A stretch of 64,000 nt of DNA, taken from Mycolicibacterium sp. CH28. Its GTDB lineage: Bacteria > Actinomycetota > Actinomycetes > Mycobacteriales > Mycobacteriaceae. The stretch's first letter is position 1. Every line of letters starts with the position of its first letter. The stretch lies in contig NZ_SRLQ01000019.1 of assembly GCF_004745805.1 (NCBI RefSeq), forward strand, positions 35,447-99,446. The letters run 5' to 3'. This document shows positions 49,638 to 58,258 of the stretch, in pieces. Position numbers and translations under genes: made by a program. The notes beneath the pieces are model-generated. The model did not search any database. It worked only from the letters and a program-made list of their open reading frames with translations, and was not told the origin of the DNA.

Positions 49638-51010
49638 TTCCGCTGTTCCTTCCGTCGGTGCGCGGCGAACGCGACCACCACGGCCAGCGCCAGGGCGGCC
49701 GTTCCAGCGAACGCGACCGTGCGTGGCGTGTGGTCGGGATCCGGCGGCTCCGGCGGGGCCGCAATCCGGAGCGGGCCGGACCCGGACTGTTCCGATCGCG
49801 GTCCGGGCAGCTCCCAGGTGAGCGCCGCGACCGGATCAACGGTGCCGGCGCCCACCAGATTGGACGGTTCCCGCGCGCCGTTGTGCGCCGTCGCCTGCAG
49901 CCGGTGGATGACCTGCGCGGCGGGCATGTCCGGAAAACGGCTGCGTACCAGCGCCGCGACACCGGACACGTAGGCGGCGGCATAGCCGGTGCCGCTCAAC
50001 GCCACCCACGTCCCCCGCGCCCCGGGAAAGCCGTTGGCCAGGCCCGCACCGGACTTGTTGGCCACCGATACGACGTCCTCTCCCGGCGCCGCGATGCCCA
50101 GCCACGGCCCGCTCATGGTGAACGCGGACGGCTCACCGGTAGATGTCAGCGCCCCGACCGACAGCACATAGGGCTGCCACCACGACGGCACCGAGATCGA
50201 CGTCGCCCCAGCCCAATTGCGCGGATCGCTGCGGTCCGCCGACGGGCCGAGCGGGTTCGGGTGGCAGTCGGAACCGCCGGAGATCTGTGCGGGGCCGATG
50301 TCCCCGGCGGCGGCGACGACGACCGCGTCGCGGTCCACGGCCGCATAGCGCAAGGCAGCACCCAAGGTCTGCTGGTCGATCCCGCTGTCGGCCCGCGGAC
50401 AGCTGCCGACCGAGATGTTGATGACCCGGGCGCCCAGATCCGCGGCGTGGACGACGGCCCGCGCCAGCGAGGCGATATCGGCGGCGGCCCGCGCCGCCGC
50501 CGGGTCCTCACCGGTTTGACGCGGCGCGTACGCCGCCGAGGTGTGCCGGATCGACAGCAGGCGGGCCGCCGGTGCCACCCCCGAGAATGCATCAACTCCC
50601 GGTTGCCCGCCGATGATCCCCGCAACTGCGGTGCCATGTCCGTCGCAATCGGACAATCCATCGGTGTTCGCGACATAGTCGCCGCCGGGCTCGACGTTGG
50701 GCAGCCGCGGCCCTGGTGTCACACCGGTGTCGATAACGGCGACGACCTGCCCGTCACCACGAGAAAACCGCCAAGCAGCAGCGAGATTCAACATGGCGGG
50801 CGGGGCGGCGGCACCCGGCTCCGTTCCCGGCATGACGCCGGTGGTCACGCATTCCGTCCGCTGCGCCATGGGCACGGTGGGCCCGGTGCTGCCCGCTGGT
50901 GGCGCGACGGCAGTGTCGACCGAAGGCGGGTTCAGCGCCCACGCCGACGGACTCGTCGCGAGCAGCAGGCTCAGCCCCGCGGCCAGCACGCGACGCACGC
51001 CCCGGATCAT
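49634..51010 (-). CDS. mycP3: Mycosin MycP3 lacking the catalytic serine
   Basis: 458 residues from ATG overlapping eccD3 (ATGA); a second ATG five codons upstream is less likely. Signal peptide ends SPSAWALNPP and a C-terminal membrane anchor (FAGTAALALAVVVAFAA) precedes a basic tail. Subtilase Asp94 (VIDTGV) and His125 (DCDGHGTAV) are present. The serine motif, normally GTSYAAGYVSG in Mtb, reads GTGYAAAYVSG: codon GGC at 49985-49987 puts Gly342 in place of the nucleophile. The oxyanion Asn of AAAGN is Asp237 (AAAGD). Both changes are clear in the DNA. The rest is well conserved (SIPSWWQPYVLSV), so it is likely a structural, protease-dead mycosin stabilising the ESX-3 pore. Confidence 0.95.
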   Translation of the reverse strand: MIRGVRRVLAAGLSLLLATSPSAWALNPPSVDTAVAPPAGSTGPTVPMAQRTECVTTGVMPGTEPGAAAPPAMLNLAAAWRFSRGDGQVVAVIDTGVTPGPRLPNVEPGGDYVANTDGLSDCDGHGTAVAGIIGGQPGVDAFSGVAPAARLLSIRHTSAAYAPRQTGEDPAAARAAADIASLARAVVHAADLGARVINISVGSCPRADSGIDQQTLGAALRYAAVDRDAVVVAAAGDIGPAQISGGSDCHPNPLGPSADRSDPRNWAGATSISVPSWWQPYVLSVGALTSTGEPSAFTMSGPWLGIAAPGEDVVSVANKSGAGLANGFPGARGTWVALSGTGYAAAYVSGVAALVRSRFPDMPAAQVIHRLQATAHNGAREPSNLVGAGTVDPVAALTWELPGPRSEQSGSGPLRIAAPPEPPDPDHTPRTVAFAGTAALALAVVVAFAAHRRKEQRK

Positions 51011-52452
51011 CGATCGAGTACCCATCCGAACAGCCCCACGAGGTAGGCCAGAACGGGGAGCAGCGATGCGTCCACCGCGGCGGCCAGAATCCCGACGAGG
51101 CGGCGAACCGGGAGCGAATAGCTCTCCGGTGCAGCATGCTTCGGATTCGCCGACACCACGACATACGCCCCGGCCAACACCGCCAGCAAGGCGAGGGCTC
51201 CCAGCGCCGCTGGGTAGTGCCTGCCAACGACGAACAGCACAAGTAACCCCGTCGACACCAGCACGGGCTGTGCCAGCAGCCAAGCCTTGCAGGCGGCGCC
51301 GTCCCATACCCGCGCGCGCAGCACCGCGGCCACCGATGAGGCGATCACCACGTACCAGGCCCATACCCCGACCGAGCCCGGCCGGGACAGCACCGCCAGT
51401 GATCCCAGCACCGACAGCACCACCGCGCCGGCGATGAACCCGGTTTGATGCGCCTCACTGATCCGGACCCGGCGGGGCAGGTCTTCGAGCACGCTCATGG
51501 CCGGAGCCGACGGGGTGGGGTCTCCCGGCGCCGGAATGGCGGGCACTGGCAAGCGACCGCTCAGCGCCGACAACGCGGCCGCCTGGACACCTACCACGAG
51601 TGCGGTCGCCAGCAGCCCACAGCCGAGCGTCAACAGCGGAAGGTCCCAGGTCTGGGCAACCGCCGCGGCGACCGCGACCGCCCCGCCGACCACGGCCGCG
51701 CCGACGAAGAACGCGCTGCCGCGCTCAGCGGTGATCACGCAGATCAGCGACCAAGCGGTGACACCGGCCGCGGCGAGCATCACGTGGGCCGGGCCGGGAT
51801 GGTCCCCGACGGCCAACGCGAGCCCGGCGGCGATGGGAACCAGTGCGGCCACCGACAGGTCCGCCGCCCAACGACCGGCACGGGGGCGCGCGAGTAGTGC
51901 GGCGAGGATCGTGGCGGCGGCCACGGCACTCACGGCATAGAGGCCGGCCACGTCTCCGGTCGTGACGCGGTGCGCGACCGCCAGCACGGTCGCGGCAAGG
52001 ATCAGCGTGACGGCGGCGACGCGCGCAATCAGCCGAACATGACCGACTCCCCACGGCCGTTGGCGCGACGCAGAGAAGATGACGGCCGCGTCGGCGACAT
52101 CCTCGACGATTCCCGGAGCCGGCGGTCCCAGCGCAACTGGTTGAAGCACGAGGAGATCACCGTCGACCACGCCGACGGTATCCAGACTGGCGTCCAGCGA
52201 GAAGGGTGCGCCGCCGACAGGGGCCAGGCTCAGCGGTCGCGGCGCCTTCGCGTCATCCGGGGTGCCGTCGGGGACGGCATCGATGGGCAGGAGCCGGCCG
52301 ATGGCGGGCACGATCTCGCGCACCGGCAGCTGCGTCGGCAGTGCGACGTCGACGATCCGGGTCCCGGTGAGAATCGCGACCCGGACGATCGGCAGGACCG
52401 CGGTATCGGCGATCGTCCCGGATATGTCAGTCATGTAGTCGTTCTCTTTCAC
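51007..52452 (-). CDS. eccD3: ESX-3 polytopic channel component EccD3
   Basis: 481 residues if begun at GTG overlapping espG3 (GTGA); ATG 52434 would shorten it by six. A ubiquitin-like cytoplasmic domain (about 20-110) is followed by eleven transmembrane helices, of which many are plain (GLYAVSAVAAATILAALLA, VMLAAAGVTAWSLICVI, ALGALALLAVLAGAYVVV). EccD dimers line the inner-membrane pore of type VII secretion systems. Close to the usual length (Mtb 472). Confidence 0.93.
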   Translation of the reverse strand: MKENDYMTDISGTIADTAVLPIVRVAILTGTRIVDVALPTQLPVREIVPAIGRLLPIDAVPDGTPDDAKAPRPLSLAPVGGAPFSLDASLDTVGVVDGDLLVLQPVALGPPAPGIVEDVADAAVIFSASRQRPWGVGHVRLIARVAAVTLILAATVLAVAHRVTTGDVAGLYAVSAVAAATILAALLARPRAGRWAADLSVAALVPIAAGLALAVGDHPGPAHVMLAAAGVTAWSLICVITAERGSAFFVGAAVVGGAVAVAAAVAQTWDLPLLTLGCGLLATALVVGVQAAALSALSGRLPVPAIPAPGDPTPSAPAMSVLEDLPRRVRISEAHQTGFIAGAVVLSVLGSLAVLSRPGSVGVWAWYVVIASSVAAVLRARVWDGAACKAWLLAQPVLVSTGLLVLFVVGRHYPAALGALALLAVLAGAYVVVSANPKHAAPESYSLPVRRLVGILAAAVDASLLPVLAYLVGLFGWVLDR

Positions 52453-53297
52453 GTTCGCTGGGTGGTGAAGTCACGGACCGGGTGGATCGGCGAGAACCAA
52501 CGACCGTCCGGCAAAGCAGCAGTGAGGTTTTCGACGGCGAGGCCAACAGCCAGATCCGTCCCCGGGGCGAACACCGACACCCACTCACCGTCGAAGGCGG
52601 GCGTTGGGCTGACCACCACACGCCCGGCGCTGGTGTCCACCACGGCGATCCCGACGTCGGTGGTCACCGGCGCGGCACCGGTGTGCTGACCGGCCACCAC
52701 CTCGACATACCGTCTCGGGTGCTCGAACACCGACCGCACCACGGGTCGGGCCGATGCCGGGATGCCGAGCTGATCCATCACCTCGGCGATATCCGCGCCG
52801 TCCCGCAACCGCATGTCGGCTCGGGCACCGGCTCGGGCGGGCAGGCTGAACTCGTGGAATCGTGCGGGCGGACACCCCAACAGCCCGGCGGTGACCAGGG
52901 GTGCCAGGGCGTGCGGGGTGACCCCGCTGAGGGCCGAAAAGGTGACCAGCTGCGCAGTGCGCAGCGCAACGACGGTCTGATCGCCGCGGCGGGCGACGAT
53001 TCCACGAAGCATCTGCCCCGGTGCCGCACCGCGGCCCACGTAGCGCAGCTCCAACCAACGTTGCGGCCGGCAGACGATGTTGATCCATTGCCGCACATCG
53101 GGATTGATCCGGCCATTGGTCATCACGGCGAGGCGGGTGAGCTCGGCGACCTGGTGTGCGGCGAACGCGGCCCGCTGTGTCGCGTCGCGATAGGGCGTGG
53201 TGATCGCCAGCACCCAGGGAAAACTGCCCGCACCCGTCACGTCGGCGATGTACCAGGCGGATTCGACGGTGAGCTCAACCGCGTCAGGCGCGGACAC
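52449..53297 (-). CDS. espG3: ESX-3 PE/PPE chaperone EspG3
   Basis: 282 residues. EspG chaperones bind the helical tip of PPE proteins in the cytoplasm and keep them soluble for export. The family's beta-sheet core is seen in DAVELTVESAWYIADVTGAG, and RWLELRYVGRGAAPGQMLRG and GEWVSVFAPGTDLAVG are typical. Coupled to eccD3, and 75 bases after esxH. The PPE4 that normally lies in this operon is missing, so its client must be encoded elsewhere, possibly the PPE gene about 8 kb away. Confidence 0.92.
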   Translation of the reverse strand: MSAPDAVELTVESAWYIADVTGAGSFPWVLAITTPYRDATQRAAFAAHQVAELTRLAVMTNGRINPDVRQWINIVCRPQRWLELRYVGRGAAPGQMLRGIVARRGDQTVVALRTAQLVTFSALSGVTPHALAPLVTAGLLGCPPARFHEFSLPARAGARADMRLRDGADIAEVMDQLGIPASARPVVRSVFEHPRRYVEVVAGQHTGAAPVTTDVGIAVVDTSAGRVVVSPTPAFDGEWVSVFAPGTDLAVGLAVENLTAALPDGRWFSPIHPVRDFTTQRT

Positions 53298-53372
53298 ACG
53301 CCCACCGCTCGTCCCTCGCCCTGGATCGGCGTCGACGTGGGCGTCGGCTCGGGCACAACCGTCCGAGCAAAC

Positions 53373-53660
53373 CTAGCCCCACTTGGAACCTTCGGCCTGA
53401 TCTCTGGCGTGCATGGCGAGCGTGTTGGCCTCATGTGTGGAGGCGATGGCGCGGTAGGCACGTACCAGCTCCTCCATCGCGGTGTTCCACTGTGCCTGCC
53501 ACACCTGGTAGGTCATGCCGGTGTCACCCTGCCAAGCACCCTGCAGCGCGGCCTGTTCGGTGGCGATGTCGGCACCGACCGCCTGCAATGTTCCGGCGTA
53601 GCCGGCCATATCGGCGGCGTGGCCGAGCATGGCCGGGTAGTTGTACATGATTTGAGACAT
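53373..53660 (-). CDS. esxH: Secreted WXG100 protein EsxH (TB10.4-like)
   Basis: 95 residues. Helix-turn-helix with the WxG turn ALQGAWQGDTGM near residue 43. The C-terminal histidines in IASTHEANTLAMHARD belong to the region that binds zinc in the Mtb EsxG-EsxH dimer. Its ATG shares one base with the esxG stop (TGATG). It forms the heterodimer with EsxG that ESX-3 exports. Confidence 0.96.
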   Translation of the reverse strand: MSQIMYNYPAMLGHAADMAGYAGTLQAVGADIATEQAALQGAWQGDTGMTYQVWQAQWNTAMEELVRAYRAIASTHEANTLAMHARDQAEGSKWG

Positions 53661-53953
53661 CAGACACCCCCGTAGGAGCCGGCCGCCGCGGCATCCTGCG
53701 CGACATAGGCCGCGCCGGCTTCGCCGAGATTGGCTTGCGCCAGGTCGAGCAGTGCGTTGACCTTGGCGGCAGCCTCGACGAAGCGGGCGTGGGCGGCCTG
53801 GAAAGCCGCCGACGACTCGCCCATGTGGAACGCCTGCGCACCCACCGCCTCCTGTTCGGCCTGTGCGATGGTGCTCCGCATCAGCGCCGTCTTGGCCCCG
53901 AAAGCCGATTCCGACGCGATGATCTGCGGAATGTGAGCATCAAGAAGGCTCAT
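53660..53953 (-). CDS. esxG: Secreted WXG100 protein EsxG
   Basis: 97 residues from the ATG giving MSLLDAHIPQIIASESAFG, identical in length to Mtb EsxG; a start five codons upstream is possible but lacks family support. The turn reads FHMGESSAAFQAAHARF, the EsxG variant without tryptophan. The C-terminal half YVAQDAAAAGSY carries the Y-x-x-x-D secretion pattern. It follows pe5 after a 55-base gap. Confidence 0.96.
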   Translation of the reverse strand: MSLLDAHIPQIIASESAFGAKTALMRSTIAQAEQEAVGAQAFHMGESSAAFQAAHARFVEAAAKVNALLDLAQANLGEAGAAYVAQDAAAAGSYGGV

Positions 53954-54008
53954 GTCCTCAATCTCCAATCATTGGATACAACTTGCTGTTTCGCCCGTGC
54001 TGTAGACC

Positions 54009-54320
54009 TCACCCGACCCCCTGCCCGGCGTAGGTGGCGGAGGCCTGCGCGTCGCCTACCGCGTAACTGGCGCCCGACTGCGCGACTCCCGCACTCGCGC
54101 GGCTCAATTCGGCTACGCCGTTGACGGCCGCGATCGCACGGCTGTTGCCTGTGGCGCTGCAACTCAGCGATGCCTGCACCGACACCGCGTCCGCCGCAGG
54201 GGGTATCACCGCCGTGATGAGCGGAGCGGCAGCGGCGTGCGCGGTGGCCAGTCGCGCCGTCAGGGCCTCGACTGCCACGCTCGCGGCTACTAACCCTTCG
54301 GGGACAACATGAAGTGTCAT
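54009..54320 (-). CDS. PE5: PE-family protein PE5 of ESX-3
   Basis: 103 residues from ATG overlapping the eccC3 stop (ATGA). Opens MTLHVVPEGLVAASVAVEAL, close to Mtb PE5. The PE pair of helices is complete, with the secretion signal Y-A-V-G-D (YxxxD) near residue 85. PE proteins normally pair with a PPE partner encoded next, here PPE4, but the next gene is esxG. The 55 bases between contain no PPE remnant. Confidence 0.94.
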   Translation of the reverse strand: MTLHVVPEGLVAASVAVEALTARLATAHAAAAPLITAVIPPAADAVSVQASLSCSATGNSRAIAAVNGVAELSRASAGVAQSGASYAVGDAQASATYAGQGVG

Positions 54321-57300
54321 AACAGATTCCCCTCCTCGAAGTGAGCGCCTCCGACCCGCGAGCCGATGAGCGGATCGACGAGTTGGAGGTGCATTGGGGT
54401 GTCGGTGTCATCGAGTAGCAATCCGCGCCCGGGAACCAGTCTGGTGAATCGGTGACCGCGCACTTTGGCACTGTCCTGCGGATTTCCCGACAACATGAGC
54501 GTGGTCGCCTGCAAGTCGTTGAGCCGCCGCAGCAACGGGTTGGTCATCAGGGCGTGAGCCGAGCCGGACGCCCTGCCCGTCACGATCACCCGCAACCCGA
54601 GATCGGCCGCTTCGGACAGCAATCCGAGCAGCGGAGTCCACGGCCGCTGGCCGATATAGGGCCCCGACAGCGCCGGCCCGTCGGGGATCTGGTCGACATC
54701 GTCGACGATCAGGTAGTGCGTATGGCCGGTGTGGGTCCAATTCATCAGCTCGGCCGGTGGCAGGCCGGCGGGTGGGCGGCGCGCCTCGATGATCGCCGAC
54801 AGCCCCAGCATCGCCGGGACAACCCGGTCGATGTTGGCGGTGTATTCGTTGTCCGGGAACAGCGGCTCGTCGACCAGGTGCAGTCGCCGGTCCACAACGG
54901 TGAAGGCGATGCGATCCGGACTCGAATTCTCGCGCAGGGTCCGGATCAGGTGGCGCAGCAGTGTCGTCTTGCCGGACTTGCTGTCGCCCAACACCATCAC
55001 CAGGGGATGTTGCGCGAGGTGCAGCGCCACCGGGGCGAGATCTTGCTCACGCTGACCGATGACCACCCGTTCGGAGCCGAGGTAGAGCGGTGCCACCTCA
55101 TCCGGAGCGAGCTCACCCGGAAGCAGGCGCACCGGCGGCGCCGCCTGTCCGGGATAGCGGGCGTTGAGCTGCGGGATCTGAGCAGGATCGGGCGTGGCGA
55201 ACAGGAAATGCTCGGCCGCCATGGTCAGGCCGCGGCCTGGTTGGTCGTAGGGCACCGCCTCGGCGGGCCGGTGCAACGCGCCGCTGACGCGCACATTGCT
55301 GTCCCGCGGATCCGGCAACCGCAACTCCAGACGCAGGCCCAGCCCGTCTCGCATCGCCAGCGGCACTTCCAGCCAGTTCGGCGTCGTGATCACGACGTGA
55401 ATCCCGTACGCCAGACCGGCATTCGCCAGCTCGCTGACCTTGGCCAGCAGTGGGTTACGTGGATTGAACTGGTCGGTGTTGTCGCGGCTGAAGGCATACA
55501 GGTTGTCGATCACCAGGAACACCCGGGCCCGGGTTGTACCGTGCCCGACCCGCTGCCTGTCGGACAGCAGCTTCTCGAGTTCACCGAAGGTGCGCCGGAT
55601 CCGCTCGGGCTCCAGTGGCGATGCCACGCTGCCGACGTGGGCGAGCCCCGCCACCGCACTCAACTGCCCGCCGCCGTAGTCGATGCAGTAGAACGACACC
55701 TCACCGGGGCTGTGCAGAGCAGCCGCGGAGAGGATGAACGTCTGCAGCGCAGCCGATTTGCCGGACTTGGGGCCGCCGTGGATCACCATATTGCCCGCCG
55801 CGGAGGTGGCGTCGAAGATGAGCGGGTCTCGACGCATCTCGAACGGCCGGTCGATCTCGCCGAGCGGCCACCGCCCCTCGCCCGACCGGCCAGCTGCCTC
55901 GGCGAGGACATCGGCCAGTCGGATGGGCTCGTCGAGCGGTGGCAACCACAGCCGCGGCGCTCGCGGTCCGTAGGCGGCCAACTGCGCGCCGATGGTCGCG
56001 ATGAGTTTCCTCGGAGCCGGAGATGACACGTCATCATCCGCGGCGGCCACGAGCACGTCCTGATCGGCCTCGACACCCGCAGCGGTGAACAGCCGTGGCC
56101 GCGGATCGGCTGGAATCGCATAGGATTTCACCCGGCGCGGCGGGACGTAGATCCCGTCGACGTAGGTGCTGCGGAACCTGATCGGCTCGGCCCCCGGGGT
56201 GGATACCAGGAACCCCACGCCCTTGTATTCCTTACCGGCCTCGATGTGGTAGGCATCCTCGACGCCGAGGATCTGCCGTGAGGCCGACGCGCTGGCAACC
56301 TTCAGCCCGATTCGGTACGACGTGTTCTTGTCGATGTCCTTGATCCTGCCCACATCCAACGTCTGTGACGCGAACAAGATGTGGATCCGGAACGAGCGCC
56401 CCTTACGCGCAACGTAATCGAACAGCTCCGCGTACTCGGGATGCTCGGCGAGCATCAGGGTGAACTCGTCGGCGACGACAAACAGTGTCGGCAGCGGGGG
56501 CAGCTCGTGCCCGGCCGCGATCGCCGCCTCGTACTCGGTGACCGAGTTGAACGCACTGCCCTGGATCCGCCGGCCCGCGTCGCGCAGGAGGATTTCGCGT
56601 CGCGCGACTTCGCCCCGCAGCGTGTCGGCGAAACGATCGGCGAGTGACTTCTTTTCCGCCATATTCGAGATCACCGCCACAACCTGGGGGAAGTCACGGA
56701 AGATATCGGCGCCGGCTTCGCCCTTGAAGTCGGCGTAGATCACGATGAGCCGGTCAGCGGAGTGCGTGGTCAACAGCGACAGCAGGATTGACATCAGCGT
56801 CTGGGACTTGCCCGAACCCGTCATGCCGATCATCAGGCCGTGCGGTCCCATGCCACCCTCGGCCTCGTCCTTGAGGTCGAAGTGCAGCGGCTCACCGGTG
56901 GCCGTGACACCGATCGGCACCCGTAGTTCCCGGTCCCGCTCGCGCCGGGCCCACAGCGCCGGCACGTCGAGCTGGGTGGCGTCGTCGATGCCGAACAACG
57001 TGGTGAACGTCGCTCCGTTCAGCGCCGCCGAGCGCAAACCGGCGTGGGTGGGATTGGAATCCCAGCGTCCCAGCCGGCGGGCCAGGTGCGTCACGTCCTC
57101 GACTGACATCCGGTCGGCACAGCCCACGTACGGCTGCCAGCCACCGTCGCCCCAGCGCTGGATGGCCGCATCGTGGACCTTGAGCACCGGCCGCTCAGGG
57201 TCCGGGTATTGCTCTCGGTGCGGTTCGACGTCGGTGAGCTGCACGACGGTGACTCCGGCCCGCCCGGCTGACAACACCGATGACGGGTCGAAACCGGGAT

Positions 57301-58258
57301 CGTCGATGACGATCAGCAGATGGCGCAGGCCGGCACCGTTCTCACCGCCGAACGCGGGACGTCCGGCGAGTGTCGGCCCGATTCGCGCGAGGAGCTCGTC
57401 GGTGTCGGCGGTGAGGTAGCGGGCCGGGCCCGCCCCGTCGGCGACGCCTGGGATATCCACGTGTGGAAGCCATTTGAGCCAGGACCAACTCGACGACTCC
57501 AGATCAGGACTGGCCAGCCCAACCCCGAGCACACTTGGGTCGTGCCAGGTCAGGGCTTGTGCGAGCCACGCTCGCACCGCCGCGCGCACGGCGTCGGTGT
57601 CACCGACGACAGTCAGCCGGGAGGTTACCGACAGGTCGATTGCCTTCGGTGCGTCGCGCACCGTTCGCTGGACGTCGAGTAGGCCGCGAAGCGCGGTGTG
57701 CGCGACCGGTTCCAGATCCACCTCCTCAGCAGTGTCGGTGATCCTGAGTGCGGTATCCAGCGGTATGTCGTGCAGCCCGGCACGCACCACCAGGAAGTCG
57801 CGGTCATGCGGGTCCCGCTCCCATTGCCGCCGAGAGCCTGGAATAGACAGCAGAGCAACCGGATCGGGATGCGACCACTCCAGGTCGGCGCGCTGATCGG
57901 CAGCCTGCGCGCGGACGTTGTCCCGCACCGTCGACAGGTAGCGCAGATAGTCGGCGCGTTCGGCGTCGACCTCTTCGGTCCGAAGCTTGGTGTCGTTTCC
58001 GCGATACAGGGCGGTGGCAGCCAGGAGCAGGACGAAAGGAAAGAACAGGATCTGCGGGGAGATCAGCCGCATTCCGGTCGCGAACAGGGCGACGATCATG
58101 CCGACGATCAGGATCACGATCAGGAAGGGCAGCGCCCGGCGTAATAACGACGCCGGTACAGACCGCGGCAGTTCCGGCGGTGACTCGATCGTGATGGCAC
58201 CCTTGCGTACCGACGGGCCGGGAAGCCGCTTACGCGCCTCGAAGATGATCCTGCTCAA
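54317..58258 (-). CDS. eccC3: ESX-3 FtsK/SpoIIIE-type ATPase EccC3
   Basis: 1313 residues, full length. The start is TTG, overlapping the eccB3 stop as TTGA and giving the family N-terminus SRIIFEARKRLPGP. Two transmembrane segments near residues 40-90 (LLRRALPFLIVILIVGMIVA; ILFFPFVLLLAATALY). Three ATPase domains: Walker A GMTGSGKSQT near 476 with Walker B LFVVADEFT; GGPKSGKSAA near 826; GDSKSGKTTL near 1089 with YLIVDDVD. The third recognises the EsxH tail in related systems. All three P-loops are intact. It is the motor of the secretion complex. Confidence 0.97.
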   Translation of the reverse strand: MSRIIFEARKRLPGPSVRKGAITIESPPELPRSVPASLLRRALPFLIVILIVGMIVALFATGMRLISPQILFFPFVLLLAATALYRGNDTKLRTEEVDAERADYLRYLSTVRDNVRAQAADQRADLEWSHPDPVALLSIPGSRRQWERDPHDRDFLVVRAGLHDIPLDTALRITDTAEEVDLEPVAHTALRGLLDVQRTVRDAPKAIDLSVTSRLTVVGDTDAVRAAVRAWLAQALTWHDPSVLGVGLASPDLESSSWSWLKWLPHVDIPGVADGAGPARYLTADTDELLARIGPTLAGRPAFGGENGAGLRHLLIVIDDPGFDPSSVLSAGRAGVTVVQLTDVEPHREQYPDPERPVLKVHDAAIQRWGDGGWQPYVGCADRMSVEDVTHLARRLGRWDSNPTHAGLRSAALNGATFTTLFGIDDATQLDVPALWARRERDRELRVPIGVTATGEPLHFDLKDEAEGGMGPHGLMIGMTGSGKSQTLMSILLSLLTTHSADRLIVIYADFKGEAGADIFRDFPQVVAVISNMAEKKSLADRFADTLRGEVARREILLRDAGRRIQGSAFNSVTEYEAAIAAGHELPPLPTLFVVADEFTLMLAEHPEYAELFDYVARKGRSFRIHILFASQTLDVGRIKDIDKNTSYRIGLKVASASASRQILGVEDAYHIEAGKEYKGVGFLVSTPGAEPIRFRSTYVDGIYVPPRRVKSYAIPADPRPRLFTAAGVEADQDVLVAAADDDVSSPAPRKLIATIGAQLAAYGPRAPRLWLPPLDEPIRLADVLAEAAGRSGEGRWPLGEIDRPFEMRRDPLIFDATSAAGNMVIHGGPKSGKSAALQTFILSAAALHSPGEVSFYCIDYGGGQLSAVAGLAHVGSVASPLEPERIRRTFGELEKLLSDRQRVGHGTTRARVFLVIDNLYAFSRDNTDQFNPRNPLLAKVSELANAGLAYGIHVVITTPNWLEVPLAMRDGLGLRLELRLPDPRDSNVRVSGALHRPAEAVPYDQPGRGLTMAAEHFLFATPDPAQIPQLNARYPGQAAPPVRLLPGELAPDEVAPLYLGSERVVIGQREQDLAPVALHLAQHPLVMVLGDSKSGKTTLLRHLIRTLRENSSPDRIAFTVVDRRLHLVDEPLFPDNEYTANIDRVVPAMLGLSAIIEARRPPAGLPPAELMNWTHTGHTHYLIVDDVDQIPDGPALSGPYIGQRPWTPLLGLLSEAADLGLRVIVTGRASGSAHALMTNPLLRRLNDLQATTLMLSGNPQDSAKVRGHRFTRLVPGRGLLLDDTDTPMHLQLVDPLIGSRVGGAHFEEGNLL

